From NCBI GenBank assembly GCA_021161625.1, contig JAGHAG010000029.1:1-8954 (forward strand): a stretch of DNA of 8,954 nucleotides. Direction: 5' to 3'. The DNA comes from Elusimicrobiota bacterium. GTDB taxonomy: Bacteria > CG03. Positions 1 through 6,664 of the stretch are shown piece after piece; within the stretch, counting starts at the first letter, position 1; every line of letters begins with the position of its first letter. A program made the translations under genes and the position numbers. Below the pieces are notes generated by a model. It did not search any database and was not told the origin of the DNA. It saw only the letters and a list, made by a program, of their open reading frames with translations.

Positions 1-40
1 AAATAAATAGAAATTGATAATGAAGGAAAGAAATGTTAAA

Positions 41-168
41 TCACAAATTCCAAATCACAAATTCCAAACAATATCAAAATACCAATGTTCTAAATTCCAA
101 ACAGTTTAGGTCATTGGGATTTAGGATTTTGGATTTGTTTGGTGCTTGGAATTTGGTGCTTGGAATTT
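41..168. repeat. Imperfect palindromic intergenic repeat with tandem 14-nt units
   Basis: The left side holds two tandem copies of tcacaaattccaaa (41-54, 55-68). The right side holds two tandem copies of tttggtgcttggaa (138-151, 152-165). The reverse complement of the left pair (TTTGGAATTTGTGA twice) aligns with the right pair with few differences, so the element can fold into a long imperfect hairpin around a middle of related words (ttctaaattccaaac, gggatttaggattttgg). Reading frames through it are compositionally odd and have no family signature. I take it as a non-coding interspersed repeat; copies elsewhere in the genome cannot be seen from here. Confidence 0.6.
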
Positions 169-178
169 ATAGAAATGT

Positions 179-258
179 GTGCCTTCGGCACGGAAATTTC
201 AATCAGTTTCGTTCGCACAGCGAACATATTTCAACAAATTTCGCTCCGATTTATCGGA
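179..258. repeat. Three evenly spaced small perfect hairpins
   Basis: Three perfect inverted repeats follow each other: GTGCC-ttc-GGCAC (179-191), GTTCGC-aca-GCGAAC (211-225) and TCCGAT-tt-ATCGGA (245-258). Their centres lie near 185, 218 and 251, about 33 bases apart. The linkers resemble each other (aaatttcaatcagtttc and atatttcaacaaatttcgc), and gaacatatttc follows the second stem and recurs with one change after the third. The stems differ in sequence but keep their pairing, as in a degenerate tandem repeat whose hairpin is maintained. Function is unknown. Confidence 0.55.
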
Positions 259-355
259 ACATATTTCCATTCACTTTCCTCTGTCCTCTATCCTCTATCC
301 ACTGTTCACTATTCGCTATTCCCTCATTACTCATCCCTGTTGTCGCTATTTACTA
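259..355. repeat. Pyrimidine-rich low-complexity intergenic tract
   Basis: The + strand is strongly C/T-rich and built of short reiterated words (cctctatcctctatcc, cactattcgctattcc). The 16-base word ctcattactcatccct at 323-338 recurs exactly at 6121-6136 in the other long intergenic gap, so this is a dispersed intergenic sequence rather than coding DNA. No RNA gene or protein is recognisable. Confidence 0.5.
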
Positions 356-398
356 AATCCGAAAGGGTGACAATTTTCTTTTAACTTTTTGGTTTTCT

Positions 399-414
399 TG
401 TTATAATTAAAGTA
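399..414 (+). promoter_or_regulatory. Extended -10 promoter of the nfeD operon, predicted leaderless start
   Basis: TGtTATAAT at 399-407 is a full extended -10 element (TGn followed by consensus TATAAT at 402-407). No good -35 is present; TTTAAC near 380 is the best weak match, which is tolerable for an extended -10. The expected start of transcription, about seven bases past the -10, falls on or next to the A of the nfeD ATG (414). No Shine-Dalgarno sequence precedes that ATG, so the mRNA may be leaderless. This rests on sequence alone. Confidence 0.6.
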
Positions 415-1691
415 TGAAAAAAATTTTTTTTGTTTTGTTATTTGCAGGTGCTCTTTTTGCACAGGAAATTTTTAATGTAAAAACTGCAAAAATTCTTACT
501 GTTACAGGTGTCATTGACCCTGTTATTGCAGATTATGTTGCCGAAGAACTTTCAAAGCCGGATTTTGACATAGCAATCATCTCCTTAAACACTCCGGGTG
601 GTTTGATGGATTCAACACAGGATATTATAAAATCAATTATGAACTGTCCGAAACCTGTCGGGGTGTGGATAGGTCCAAGAGGCGCAAAAGCAGCATCAGC
701 AGGGGTTTTTATTACAGTTGCATGCGATTTTTCAGCAATGGCTCCTGCAACAAACATAGGCGCTGCCCACCCTGTTCAGATGGGAATTGGAAAAGGTGGG
801 GAAGATACAGAACTGTCAAAAAAAGTTTTAAATGATGCAATTGCTTATATCCAGTCAATAGCAAAAGAAAAGAAAAGACCACTTGACTGGGTTAAAGATG
901 CTGTTGAAAAAAGCGTTTCAATTGGCACGGATGAGGCAGTTGAGAAAAAAATTGTTGATTTTACTGCAGACAGCATTTCTAAATTTCTTAAAAAAATAGA
1001 CGGTCTTGTAATTGAAAAAAACAAGAAAAAGATGAAACTCATCACAAAAAACACCAGCATCAATTATGTCCCAATGAGCCAGTGGAAGGATTTCTTGCAC
1101 AAACTTGCAAATCCAAACATTGCATTTATTCTGTTGATTATAGGAATATGGGGAATAATTCAGGAAGCATCAACCCCGGGAGTTGGATTTGGCGCTGTTG
1201 TCGGTGGAATATCTCTTCTTCTTGCGTTTTTTTCTTTAAGAATTCTTCCAATAAATACTGTTGGACTTCTTTTAATAATCCTTGGGCTTGCTCTTCTCTT
1301 TCTTGAATTTTTTACACCGACATTCGGGGTTCTTACTCTCGGCGGGCTTGTATCTCTTGTTCTTGGAGGAATGATGTTGATAGACAAGACAAAAATGACT
1401 GTTGGTGTTTCATTAAAGACAATTCTTCCTGCTGTTGGATTTCTTGCTCTTTTTATAGTTTTTGTAGTTGGTGCGTTGGTAAAATCTCAGAAAGCAAAGC
1501 CAAAAACAGGAAAAGAAGGATTGATTGGCGAAGAGGGAGAGGTTCTGGATGATTTTGAAAAGCAGGGAAGTGTTCTTGTTCATGGTGAAATCTGGCAGGC
1601 AATATCGCAAACTCCTTTGAAAAAAGGTGAAAAAATTGTTGTTAAGGGAATAAAGGGCTCTACACTTATTGTGGAACGGCAAGATGGCTGA
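414..1691 (+). CDS. nfeD: NfeD-family membrane-bound ClpP-class serine protease
   Basis: This 425-residue protein has the full-length NfeD architecture. A signal peptide (residues 1-16, MKKIFFVLLFAGALFA) is followed by a ClpP/Clp-like protease domain (about 22-195), five hydrophobic membrane segments (about 236-356) and a C-terminal NfeD OB-fold (about 365-425). In the protease domain PGG (61-63) forms the oxyanion region, AASAG carries the likely nucleophile Ser95, and Lys137 of KVLND aligns with the general base of the Ser-Lys dyad known from the archaeal 1510-N protease. The family cleaves hydrophobic membrane-protein segments such as the C-terminus of stomatin, and is linked to membrane quality control. 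The usual stomatin/slipin partner does not follow; lysS does, overlapping by 8 bases. The ATG is chosen because it begins the signal peptide and sits just after the promoter. Family assignment is firm, substrate unknown. Confidence 0.93.
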   Translation: MKKIFFVLLFAGALFAQEIFNVKTAKILTVTGVIDPVIADYVAEELSKPDFDIAIISLNTPGGLMDSTQDIIKSIMNCPKPVGVWIGPRGAKAASAGVFITVACDFSAMAPATNIGAAHPVQMGIGKGGEDTELSKKVLNDAIAYIQSIAKEKKRPLDWVKDAVEKSVSIGTDEAVEKKIVDFTADSISKFLKKIDGLVIEKNKKKMKLITKNTSINYVPMSQWKDFLHKLANPNIAFILLIIGIWGIIQEASTPGVGFGAVVGGISLLLAFFSLRILPINTVGLLLIILGLALLFLEFFTPTFGVLTLGGLVSLVLGGMMLIDKTKMTVGVSLKTILPAVGFLALFIVFVVGALVKSQKAKPKTGKEGLIGEEGEVLDDFEKQGSVLVHGEIWQAISQTPLKKGEKIVVKGIKGSTLIVERQDG

Positions 1692-3093
1692 AGAAGATAT
1701 CATAAGAGCTAAAAAAGACCGTCTTAACTGGTTCAAGGAAAAGGGAATTGAACCCTATCCTGCAAAATCTCCAAAGGGCGAAGACATTTCAAAAATTATT
1801 GAAAAATTCCAGAAACAAGGGGAATTTGAGACATCTGTAACAGGAAGAATTGTTGCTTTAAGAAGAATGGGAAAAGCATCTTTTGGTGTGGTTTTCTCAA
1901 ACTTTAAAAAAATCCAGTTTTACATAAAAAGAGACGACAGCCCTGAAAATTATGATATTTTCAAGCACCTTGACATAGGGGACTTTGTGTTTATAAAGGG
2001 AAAAGTTTTCAGGACAAAAACAGGAGAAATAACAGTACACACATATAAATTGAAACTTCTTGCAAAATCAATACGGGTGCTTCCTGAAAAGTGGCATGGG
2101 CTCAGGGATGAAGAGACAATTTTGAGAAAAAGATATCTTGATATACTCACAAACGAAAATTCCCGAAAAACCTTTATCCTGCGAAGCAAGATGATAACAG
2201 AAATTAGAAAGTTCCTGAACGAAAGAGGTTTTTTTGAGGTTGAAACCCCAATCCTTCAAAACATTCCAGGTGGAGCAGAAGCAGAGCCTTTTGTAACCCA
2301 TCACAACGCACTTGATATGGACCTTTACTTAAGAATTGCGCCTGAACTTTATTTAAAGCGCCTGATTGTTGGAGGATTTGAAAAAGTTTATGAAATAGGA
2401 AAAAATTTCAGGAACGAAGGAATTTCAACAAAACACAATCCGGAATTTACAATGCTTGAACTTTATATGGCTTGGGCTGACTTTGAAGATGTTATGGATT
2501 TATGCGAAGAATTGATTAAATCAGTGGCGGAAAAATTGAATGTTTCCACAATTGATGTAAAAAAACCCTTTAAAAGAGTTTCAATACTTCAAACCCTCAA
2601 AGAAAAGACAGGTTTTGACTTTTCAGATGGAGTGGACCTGGAAAAATTGAAGCAAACAGCAGAACTTCTCGGGGTTCAGTTGGATGATGAGAAAACACCT
2701 TCAAAAATTTTTGAAAATGTTTATGAACAAAGTATTTTGAGTAAAATAGATGAGCCGGTTTTTCTTGTTGATTTTCCTGAAGAATTTTCACCTCTTGCAA
2801 AGACATATCCAAACAAAAAAGTTGCACAGAGATTTGAGCTTTACATAAAAAAGATGGAGATTGCAAACGCATATTCTGAGTTAAATGAGCCTGAAAAACA
2901 GAGCGCCCACTTTCAAACGCAGGTAAGGAAAAATCCTCAAAAAAAAGTTGATAAAGATTTTATTGAGGCATTGGAATACGGGATGCCCCCTACAGGTGGG
3001 CTTGGCATTGGTCTTGACCGCCTTCTGATGGTGCTTTTAGACCTTGATTCAATAAAAGATGTCATAATTTTCCCGCACCTTAAACCCAGATAA
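1684..3093 (+). CDS. lysS: Lysyl-tRNA synthetase, class II
   Basis: LysS charges tRNA-Lys with lysine using ATP in the cytoplasm. The 469-residue product has an N-terminal anticodon-binding OB-fold (about 50-130, starting TGRIVALRRMGKASF) and a class II catalytic core. Motif 1 lies at about 178-191 (LNERGFFEVETPIL), motif 2 at 236-259 with the ATP-contacting FRNEG, and motif 3 at 438-451 (GGLGIGLDR). The segment RFELYIKKMEIANAYSELNEP (about 383-403) is typical of LysRS. It is slightly shorter than the roughly 500 residues of the enterobacterial enzyme, mostly from a short N-terminus. I prefer ATG 1684 (MAEEDI), which overlaps the nfeD stop by 8 bases, over an in-frame TTG at 1669 that adds five unconserved residues. 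The ribosome site is weak, so coupling to nfeD translation is likely. Order lysS-lolC-lolD, as I recall, also occurs in Deltaproteobacteria. Confidence 0.97.
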   Translation: MAEEDIIRAKKDRLNWFKEKGIEPYPAKSPKGEDISKIIEKFQKQGEFETSVTGRIVALRRMGKASFGVVFSNFKKIQFYIKRDDSPENYDIFKHLDIGDFVFIKGKVFRTKTGEITVHTYKLKLLAKSIRVLPEKWHGLRDEETILRKRYLDILTNENSRKTFILRSKMITEIRKFLNERGFFEVETPILQNIPGGAEAEPFVTHHNALDMDLYLRIAPELYLKRLIVGGFEKVYEIGKNFRNEGISTKHNPEFTMLELYMAWADFEDVMDLCEELIKSVAEKLNVSTIDVKKPFKRVSILQTLKEKTGFDFSDGVDLEKLKQTAELLGVQLDDEKTPSKIFENVYEQSILSKIDEPVFLVDFPEEFSPLAKTYPNKKVAQRFELYIKKMEIANAYSELNEPEKQSAHFQTQVRKNPQKKVDKDFIEALEYGMPPTGGLGIGLDRLLMVLLDLDSIKDVIIFPHLKPR

Positions 3094-4292
3094 TGCTTGA
3101 ACTGAAAATTGCAACAAGATATCTTTTATCAAGAAGAAAAGAAGTTTTTCTTCTCATTTCAACACTCATATCAATTGCTGGAATAACGATAGGCGTTGGC
3201 GCTCTTCTTGTAACCCTCTCGGTTATGAATGGCTTTCACAAAGACCTTATGGAAAAATTTCTATCAACAACTTCTGCGATAAATGTATTGCTTCCAAAAA
3301 CCTACTCAAAAGACCAATGGCAGAGAATTATAAAAGATATAGAAAAAATTAAAGGCGTTTCAGGTGCATCTCCCTATGTTTTAAATCAGGCGGTTTTTAC
3401 AAAGCGTTCAAGGTCGCAGGGCGTTGCAGTAAAGGGAATAGTGCCGCAATTGGAGACAAAGGCAACCCGTATTAAAAAGCAGATTATACTGGGAAAATAC
3501 AGATTAAATAAAGGGGAAATTTTCATAGGAAGCGAACTTGCCCGAATATACGGGCTTGGTGTTGGGGACAGAGTTTTTCTCACAATTCCGCCCTCAGAAT
3601 TTGACTTTACAGGTGGAAGGGTAAAGGAGTTTAAAATTTCCGGGATTTTTTCAACAGGTATGTGGGAATACGACATGAATCTCGTTTATATAAACTTAAA
3701 CGAAATGCAGAAACTTTATTCAATGCAGGATGCAATAACAGGAATTGAGGTAAATGTTTCCAACATAGACGAAGTAAACAAAATTGCAGCCAAAATTTCT
3801 GAACTTGTGCCTTACCTATGGGTGAGGACCTGGCGCCAGACAAACAGAACTCTTTTTTCTGCTCTTGAACTTGAAAAAAAGACAATGTTTGTAATTTTGA
3901 GTTTGATTGTGCTTGTTGCTGTTTTCAACATCATTTCAAGTTTGCTTCTTCAGACGATTGAAAAAGTCCGAGATATAGGTGTTTTAAGGGCTCTTGGGGC
4001 AAGCAGAAAATTCATAGAAAAAATTTTTGCCTATCAGGGTCTTATAAGTGGGGTTACAGGAATTATTCTTGGAAACATTTTTGCAGTTTTGCTGTGTTTT
4101 CTTCTAAAAAAATACCAGTTTATAAAAATCCCTGCAGATGTTTATTATTTGAGCGCCCTTCCTGTGATTGTGGAGATTAAGGATTTTATTGTTGTGGATG
4201 TGGTGAGTTTGCTTCTGGCATTTCTTGCCTCTTTCATTCCTGCAAGAATTGCAGGCAAACTTGACCCCTCAAGGATTTTGCGATATGAGTGA
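3093..4292 (+). CDS. lolC: LolC/LolE-family lipoprotein-releasing ABC transporter permease
   Basis: This 399-residue inner-membrane permease fits the LolCDE system, which extracts lipoproteins from the inner membrane for transfer to the outer membrane. The layout is typical: a cytoplasmic start ending SRRK, TM1 (about 19-45), a large periplasmic MacB-like domain (about 46-260), then three membrane segments (about 265-286, 313-337, 366-384). The coupling region EKVRDIGVLRALGAS (290-304) and the ending DPSRILRYE are strongly characteristic. Its ATG overlaps the lysS stop as TAATG with no Shine-Dalgarno sequence, so translation probably restarts after lysS. LolD follows with an 8-base overlap. 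Only one permease gene is present, so the complex may be a homodimer, as in bacteria with a single LolC/E-like protein, unless a second gene lies elsewhere. A MacB/FtsX-type exporter is the alternative, but length and C-terminus favour Lol. Confidence 0.88.
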   Translation: MLELKIATRYLLSRRKEVFLLISTLISIAGITIGVGALLVTLSVMNGFHKDLMEKFLSTTSAINVLLPKTYSKDQWQRIIKDIEKIKGVSGASPYVLNQAVFTKRSRSQGVAVKGIVPQLETKATRIKKQIILGKYRLNKGEIFIGSELARIYGLGVGDRVFLTIPPSEFDFTGGRVKEFKISGIFSTGMWEYDMNLVYINLNEMQKLYSMQDAITGIEVNVSNIDEVNKIAAKISELVPYLWVRTWRQTNRTLFSALELEKKTMFVILSLIVLVAVFNIISSLLLQTIEKVRDIGVLRALGASRKFIEKIFAYQGLISGVTGIILGNIFAVLLCFLLKKYQFIKIPADVYYLSALPVIVEIKDFIVVDVVSLLLAFLASFIPARIAGKLDPSRILRYE

Positions 4293-4971
4293 GATTGTTG
4301 TTTTTGAAGATGTGTGGAAAATTTATTCACCAGCAACGCCCCTTGAAGTTCAGGCATTGAAAGGAATAAACCTCAAAATTGAAAAAGGGGATTTTGTTGC
4401 AATTCTGGGGCCATCAGGTTCAGGAAAGACAACCCTTCTTAATCTTGCAGGTCTGCTTGATTTTCCCACGAAAGGAAAAGTTTTCATAGAGGGAAAGGAT
4501 TTTTTAAAAGCCAAAGATGCTGAAATTTCTTTTGTGAGAAACAAAACAGTGGGTTTTGTCTTCCAGCAGCCCAGTTTTCTTCCAGAATTCACAGCAATTG
4601 AAAATGTCATGATTCCAGCAATAATAGGTGGAGTTTCATCCCGTGTTGCAGAGAAAAAAGCCATTGAACTTTTTAAAAAATTTAATCTTCTGGATAGAAA
4701 AAATCATTTCCCTTCCCATCTTTCAGGTGGAGAACTTCAGCGCCTTACGGTTTTAAGAGCAATAATAAATGACCCTAAGATAATTCTCTGCGATGAGCCA
4801 ACAGGTCAGCTTGATGAAGAAAATGCGAAAACAGTTTTTGAGGTTCTTGCTAAAATTAATGAGATTTTTGGAACCTCAATTCTTCTTGTTACGCACAACA
4901 GGCAGTTGACGAAATACGTTAAAAAAGTTATCAATTTGAAAAATGGGTTTATGGAGGTAAAATGGGACTAA
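4285..4971 (+). CDS. lolD: LolD-type ABC transporter ATP-binding protein
   Basis: This cytoplasmic ATPase of 228 residues energises the adjacent permease. Visible motifs: Walker A GPSGSGKTT (42-50), Q-loop FVFQQ (91-95), signature LSGGE (146-150), Walker B IILCDEP with catalytic Glu171, D-loop GQLDE (174-178) and H-loop His204 in LVTHN. Length and motif spacing match the LolD/MacB-like group. Two small departures are LSGGELQRL where LSGGEQQR is usual, and TGQLD for TGNLD; neither removes a catalytic residue. I take ATG 4285 (MSEIVVFEDVWKIY): it is preceded by aagga at 4271-4275, gives the normal family N-terminus, and overlaps the lolC stop by 8 bases. An upstream in-frame start at 4225 would add 20 residues unlike the family. 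Pairing with the Lol permease sets the function; the ATPase alone would be less specific. Confidence 0.9.
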   Translation: MSEIVVFEDVWKIYSPATPLEVQALKGINLKIEKGDFVAILGPSGSGKTTLLNLAGLLDFPTKGKVFIEGKDFLKAKDAEISFVRNKTVGFVFQQPSFLPEFTAIENVMIPAIIGGVSSRVAEKKAIELFKKFNLLDRKNHFPSHLSGGELQRLTVLRAIINDPKIILCDEPTGQLDEENAKTVFEVLAKINEIFGTSILLVTHNRQLTKYVKKVINLKNGFMEVKWD

Positions 4972-5852
4972 GAATTTTACTTAACGGAAAATTAGTTGAC
5001 GAAAAGGATGCTAAAATTTCTGTTTTTGACCACGGTCTTCTCTATGGCGATGGTGTTTTTGAAGGAATACGCGCCTATAATGGAAGAGTTTTCCGACTGA
5101 AAGAGCACATTCAAAGACTTTATGACTCTGCAAATGCAATTATGCTGAAAATTCCAGTATCACAGGAGAAAATGATATCAGAAATTTTGAGGACTCTTCG
5201 GGCAAATTCCCTGAAGGATGCATATATAAGAGTTGTTGTGACAAGAGGAGTTGGAGACCTCGGTCTTGACCCTGTGAAATGCCCGAAGCCAACTTACTTT
5301 ATCATTGCAGATAAAATCATTCTTTATCCGAAGGAGTTTTATGAAAAAGGTCTTAAAATTGCAACGGTTTCTGTGAGAAGAAACATTCCTGAAGCAATAA
5401 ATCCAAGAATAAAATCTTTAAACTATCTAAACAATATCTTAGCAAAAATTGAGGGAAGGCAGAGAGGTGTTGTTGAGGCACTTATGCTCAACAGAGATGG
5501 CTATGTTGCAGAGTGCACAGGGGATAATATCTTTATTGTGAAAAATGAAGTTATAATAACTCCGCCTTTTTCTGCTGGTGTTCTTGAAGGAATAACGCAA
5601 AATGCGGTTATTGAAATAGCAAAAAAATTCGGTTTTAAAGTAAAAAGAGAACTTTTTACAAGATACTGTGTTTTCACCGCAGATGAGTGTTTTCTCACAG
5701 GCACAGCAGCGGAAATCATTCCTGTTGTTGAAGTTGATGGAAGACAAATAGGAGATGGCAAACCCGGCAAAATTACAAAAAAATTGATAAACGAATTTCG
5801 AAAACTTACAAAAAGAGGAGGAACACCAATTTATAAAAAGTTAGCAAGTTGA
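4962..5852 (+). CDS. ilvE: Branched-chain amino acid aminotransferase, PLP class IV
   Basis: IlvE exchanges amino groups between glutamate and the 2-oxo acids of valine, leucine and isoleucine, the last step of their synthesis. The 296-residue length is normal for the family. FDHGLLYGDGVFEGIRAYNG (22-41) is the class IV N-terminal signature. Lys151 in PRIKSLNYLNN should form the Schiff base with pyridoxal phosphate. Glu184 in AECTGDNIF should contact the cofactor ring nitrogen, and GVLEGIT (206-212) and GTAAEIIPV (247-255) are phosphate and substrate-binding motifs. The last two, with the overall length, favour IlvE over aminodeoxychorismate lyase or D-amino acid transaminase, though substrate range in this fold is easily misjudged. 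The start has the best Shine-Dalgarno of the operon (ggagg 4953-4957, four bases before the ATG), and overlaps lolD by 10 bases. It is the last gene of the unit. Confidence 0.9.
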   Translation: MGLRILLNGKLVDEKDAKISVFDHGLLYGDGVFEGIRAYNGRVFRLKEHIQRLYDSANAIMLKIPVSQEKMISEILRTLRANSLKDAYIRVVVTRGVGDLGLDPVKCPKPTYFIIADKIILYPKEFYEKGLKIATVSVRRNIPEAINPRIKSLNYLNNILAKIEGRQRGVVEALMLNRDGYVAECTGDNIFIVKNEVIITPPFSAGVLEGITQNAVIEIAKKFGFKVKRELFTRYCVFTADECFLTGTAAEIIPVVEVDGRQIGDGKPGKITKKLINEFRKLTKRGGTPIYKKLAS

Positions 5853-5897
5853 TAAGTATAAAAGTGAAAAAGTGATATGGAGATAAGGATTGTAGCT

Positions 5898-5914
5898 GCA
5901 GACCCTTGGTCTGC
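5898..5914. repeat. Perfect 7-bp hairpin after ilvE
   Basis: GCAGACC-ctt-GGTCTGC is a perfect inverted repeat with a three-base loop, 45 bases after the ilvE stop. No T-run follows on the + strand (gataaaagttaaaa follows), so it does not look like an ordinary intrinsic terminator, although it could protect the 3' end of the operon mRNA. Two copies of AAAAGTTAAAA (5918-5928 and 5932-5942) come directly after it. It may be a member of a dispersed palindromic repeat family. Confidence 0.55.
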
Positions 5915-5941
5915 GATAAAAGTTAAAAGTGAAAAGTTAAA

Positions 5942-5975
5942 AACCCAGCCCCGCTTAGCGGAGCTGGGCGGGGTT
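5942..5975. repeat. GC-rich element with two mutually exclusive hairpins
   Basis: CCCAGC (5944-5949) pairs with GCTGGG (5963-5968), and inside it CCGC (5951-5954) pairs with GCGG (5958-5961), with one C-A mismatch between. Alternatively CCCCGC (5949-5954) pairs with GCGGGG (5968-5973). Both use the same left arm, so only one can form. The block is strikingly GC-rich against its AT-rich surroundings. On the + strand it is followed by ttaaaaatg, so no U-run. On the - strand it is followed by TTTTT and could terminate transcription, but no - strand gene is present to need it. Confidence 0.5.
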
Positions 5976-5978
5976 AAA

Positions 5979-5995
5979 AATGACAAATGAAAAAT
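5979..5995. repeat. 17-nt dispersed repeat, copy 1
   Basis: aatgacaaatgaaaaat occurs here and identically at 8541-8557, where it covers the end of glyQ. Here it continues into gaaaaatcaaaaatc, a run of near-repeats of the same word. Confidence 0.55.
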
Positions 5996-6018
5996 GAAAA
6001 ATCAAAAATCAGTGGTAA

Positions 6019-6104
6019 GGATTAAGAATTAAGGATTAAGTGATGGAAAAAATGAAACACTTAATACTTAAAGTGAGCGAAGCAAACGGCTTAATCCTTA
6101 ATCC
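6019..6104. repeat. Inverted repeat of ggattaag words upstream of mcsA
   Basis: attaaggattaag (6028-6040) is the exact reverse complement of cttaatccttaat (6090-6102), giving a 13-bp stem around a 49-base loop. ggattaag is itself repeated directly (6019-6026, 6033-6040). The loop contains a minor hairpin, CACTT/AAGTG (6058-6075). The stretch 5853-6175 has no gene; apart from the hairpins and repeats listed separately I see nothing else in it. Confidence 0.5.
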
Positions 6105-6120
6105 TGATGAGTCCTCGTTA

Positions 6121-6136
6121 CTCATTACTCATCCCT
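6121..6136. repeat. 16-nt dispersed word shared with the nfeD upstream region
   Basis: ctcattactcatccct is identical to 323-338. Both copies lie within about 100 bases upstream of the first gene of an operon, on the same strand. Confidence 0.5.
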
Positions 6137-6147
6137 CATACCTATTG

Positions 6148-6153
6148 TATATT
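6148..6153 (+). promoter_or_regulatory. Possible -10 box of the mcsA-mcsB-glyQ operon
   Basis: TATATT lies 22 bases before the mcsA ATG and would give a leader of about 15 bases that still contains the GGGTG ribosome site (6166-6170). The best -35 at a 17-base spacing is TTACTC, a poor match, so this is only a candidate. Confidence 0.3.
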
Positions 6154-6175
6154 TCAAAAAGAAGTGGGTGTAATT

Positions 6176-6664
6176 ATGATTTGCGACATCTGTCATAAAA
6201 ACGAGGCAACGATTCATTTAAAGCAGATTATAAACGGTGAAAAAAGTGAACTTCACATCTGTATGGACTGTGCAATTGAAATGGGAATGAAGGTTGGAGA
6301 AATGCTCGGAAGTCTGGATATTTTCAGCAAGTTTTTAACAGGATTTGTCCAAAAATCCCCAAAACTTTTCTGCAAAACCTGTGGCAAAACTCTTGAGGAA
6401 TTTTACGAAGACGGAAAACTCGGCTGTGCAGATTGCTGGAGAACTTTCAGAGCAGAATTAAAAGACCTTCTAAAAAAAATTCAAGGGACAGCACAGCAGA
6501 AGAATATCCCGCCACAGCAAAGCATAAAAACAAAAACAGATGTTGATGAAAAAATAAAATTTTTAAAACAAAAACTCAAAGAAGCAGTGGAAAGGGAAGA
6601 TTTTGAAGAAGCCGCCCGCCTCAGAGATGAAATAAAAAATCTAAGTAACAAAGCAGAAAAATGA
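6176..6664 (+). CDS. mcsA: McsA-like zinc-finger protein with UVR motif
   Basis: The 162-residue product matches McsA, the zinc-binding activator and adaptor of the McsB arginine kinase. Two four-cysteine zinc sites are visible: C3-C6 with C29-C32, and C66-C69 with C84-C87. A UvrB/UvrC-type motif of two charged helices lies at about 124-158 (LKEAVEREDFEEAARLRDEI). A Gln/Lys-rich linker (about 104-122) separates them. ATG 6176 begins the family's typical MICDIC start, and has ggtg nearby upstream as a weak ribosome site; an in-frame start at 6107 would add 23 residues made from a dispersed repeat and is rejected. The stop overlaps the mcsB start as ATGA, which supports the assignment. Zinc-finger UVR proteins also exist without McsB, so the neighbour carries much of the weight. 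No ctsR repressor gene precedes it. Confidence 0.88.
   Translation: MICDICHKNEATIHLKQIINGEKSELHICMDCAIEMGMKVGEMLGSLDIFSKFLTGFVQKSPKLFCKTCGKTLEEFYEDGKLGCADCWRTFRAELKDLLKKIQGTAQQKNIPPQQSIKTKTDVDEKIKFLKQKLKEAVEREDFEEAARLRDEIKNLSNKAEK

Noticed and set aside
179..258. CRISPR array
   Set aside because: The regularly spaced units have different stem sequences, the linkers are the similar part, and no cas genes are near.
33..384. Several overlapping open frames of 60-107 codons upstream of nfeD
   Set aside because: They run through tandem and inverted repeats, have phenylalanine/serine/tyrosine-rich products with no family features, lack ribosome sites and overlap each other in different frames.
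1669..1683. TTG start for lysS five codons upstream
   Set aside because: ATG 1684 gives the conserved start and a normal overlap; the extra residues MWNGK are not family-like.
4225..4284. Upstream start for lolD inside lolC
   Set aside because: It would add 20 residues unlike any LolD N-terminus, while ATG 4285 has a ribosome site and the usual family start.
5942..5980. Intrinsic terminator for the nfeD-ilvE operon
   Set aside because: The hairpin is followed by ttaaaaatg, not a U-run, on the + strand; a T5 run is present only for the - strand, which has no gene here.
6105..6125. Hammerhead ribozyme core (ctgatgagtcc)
   Set aside because: CTGATGA is present, but no stem II partner followed by GAAA occurs downstream; the match is explained by the repeated gatgag/ctcatt words.
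6107..6175. Upstream start for the mcsA gene
   Set aside because: The added 23 residues come from the dispersed ctcattactcatccct region; McsA proteins begin at the MICDIC-type motif.
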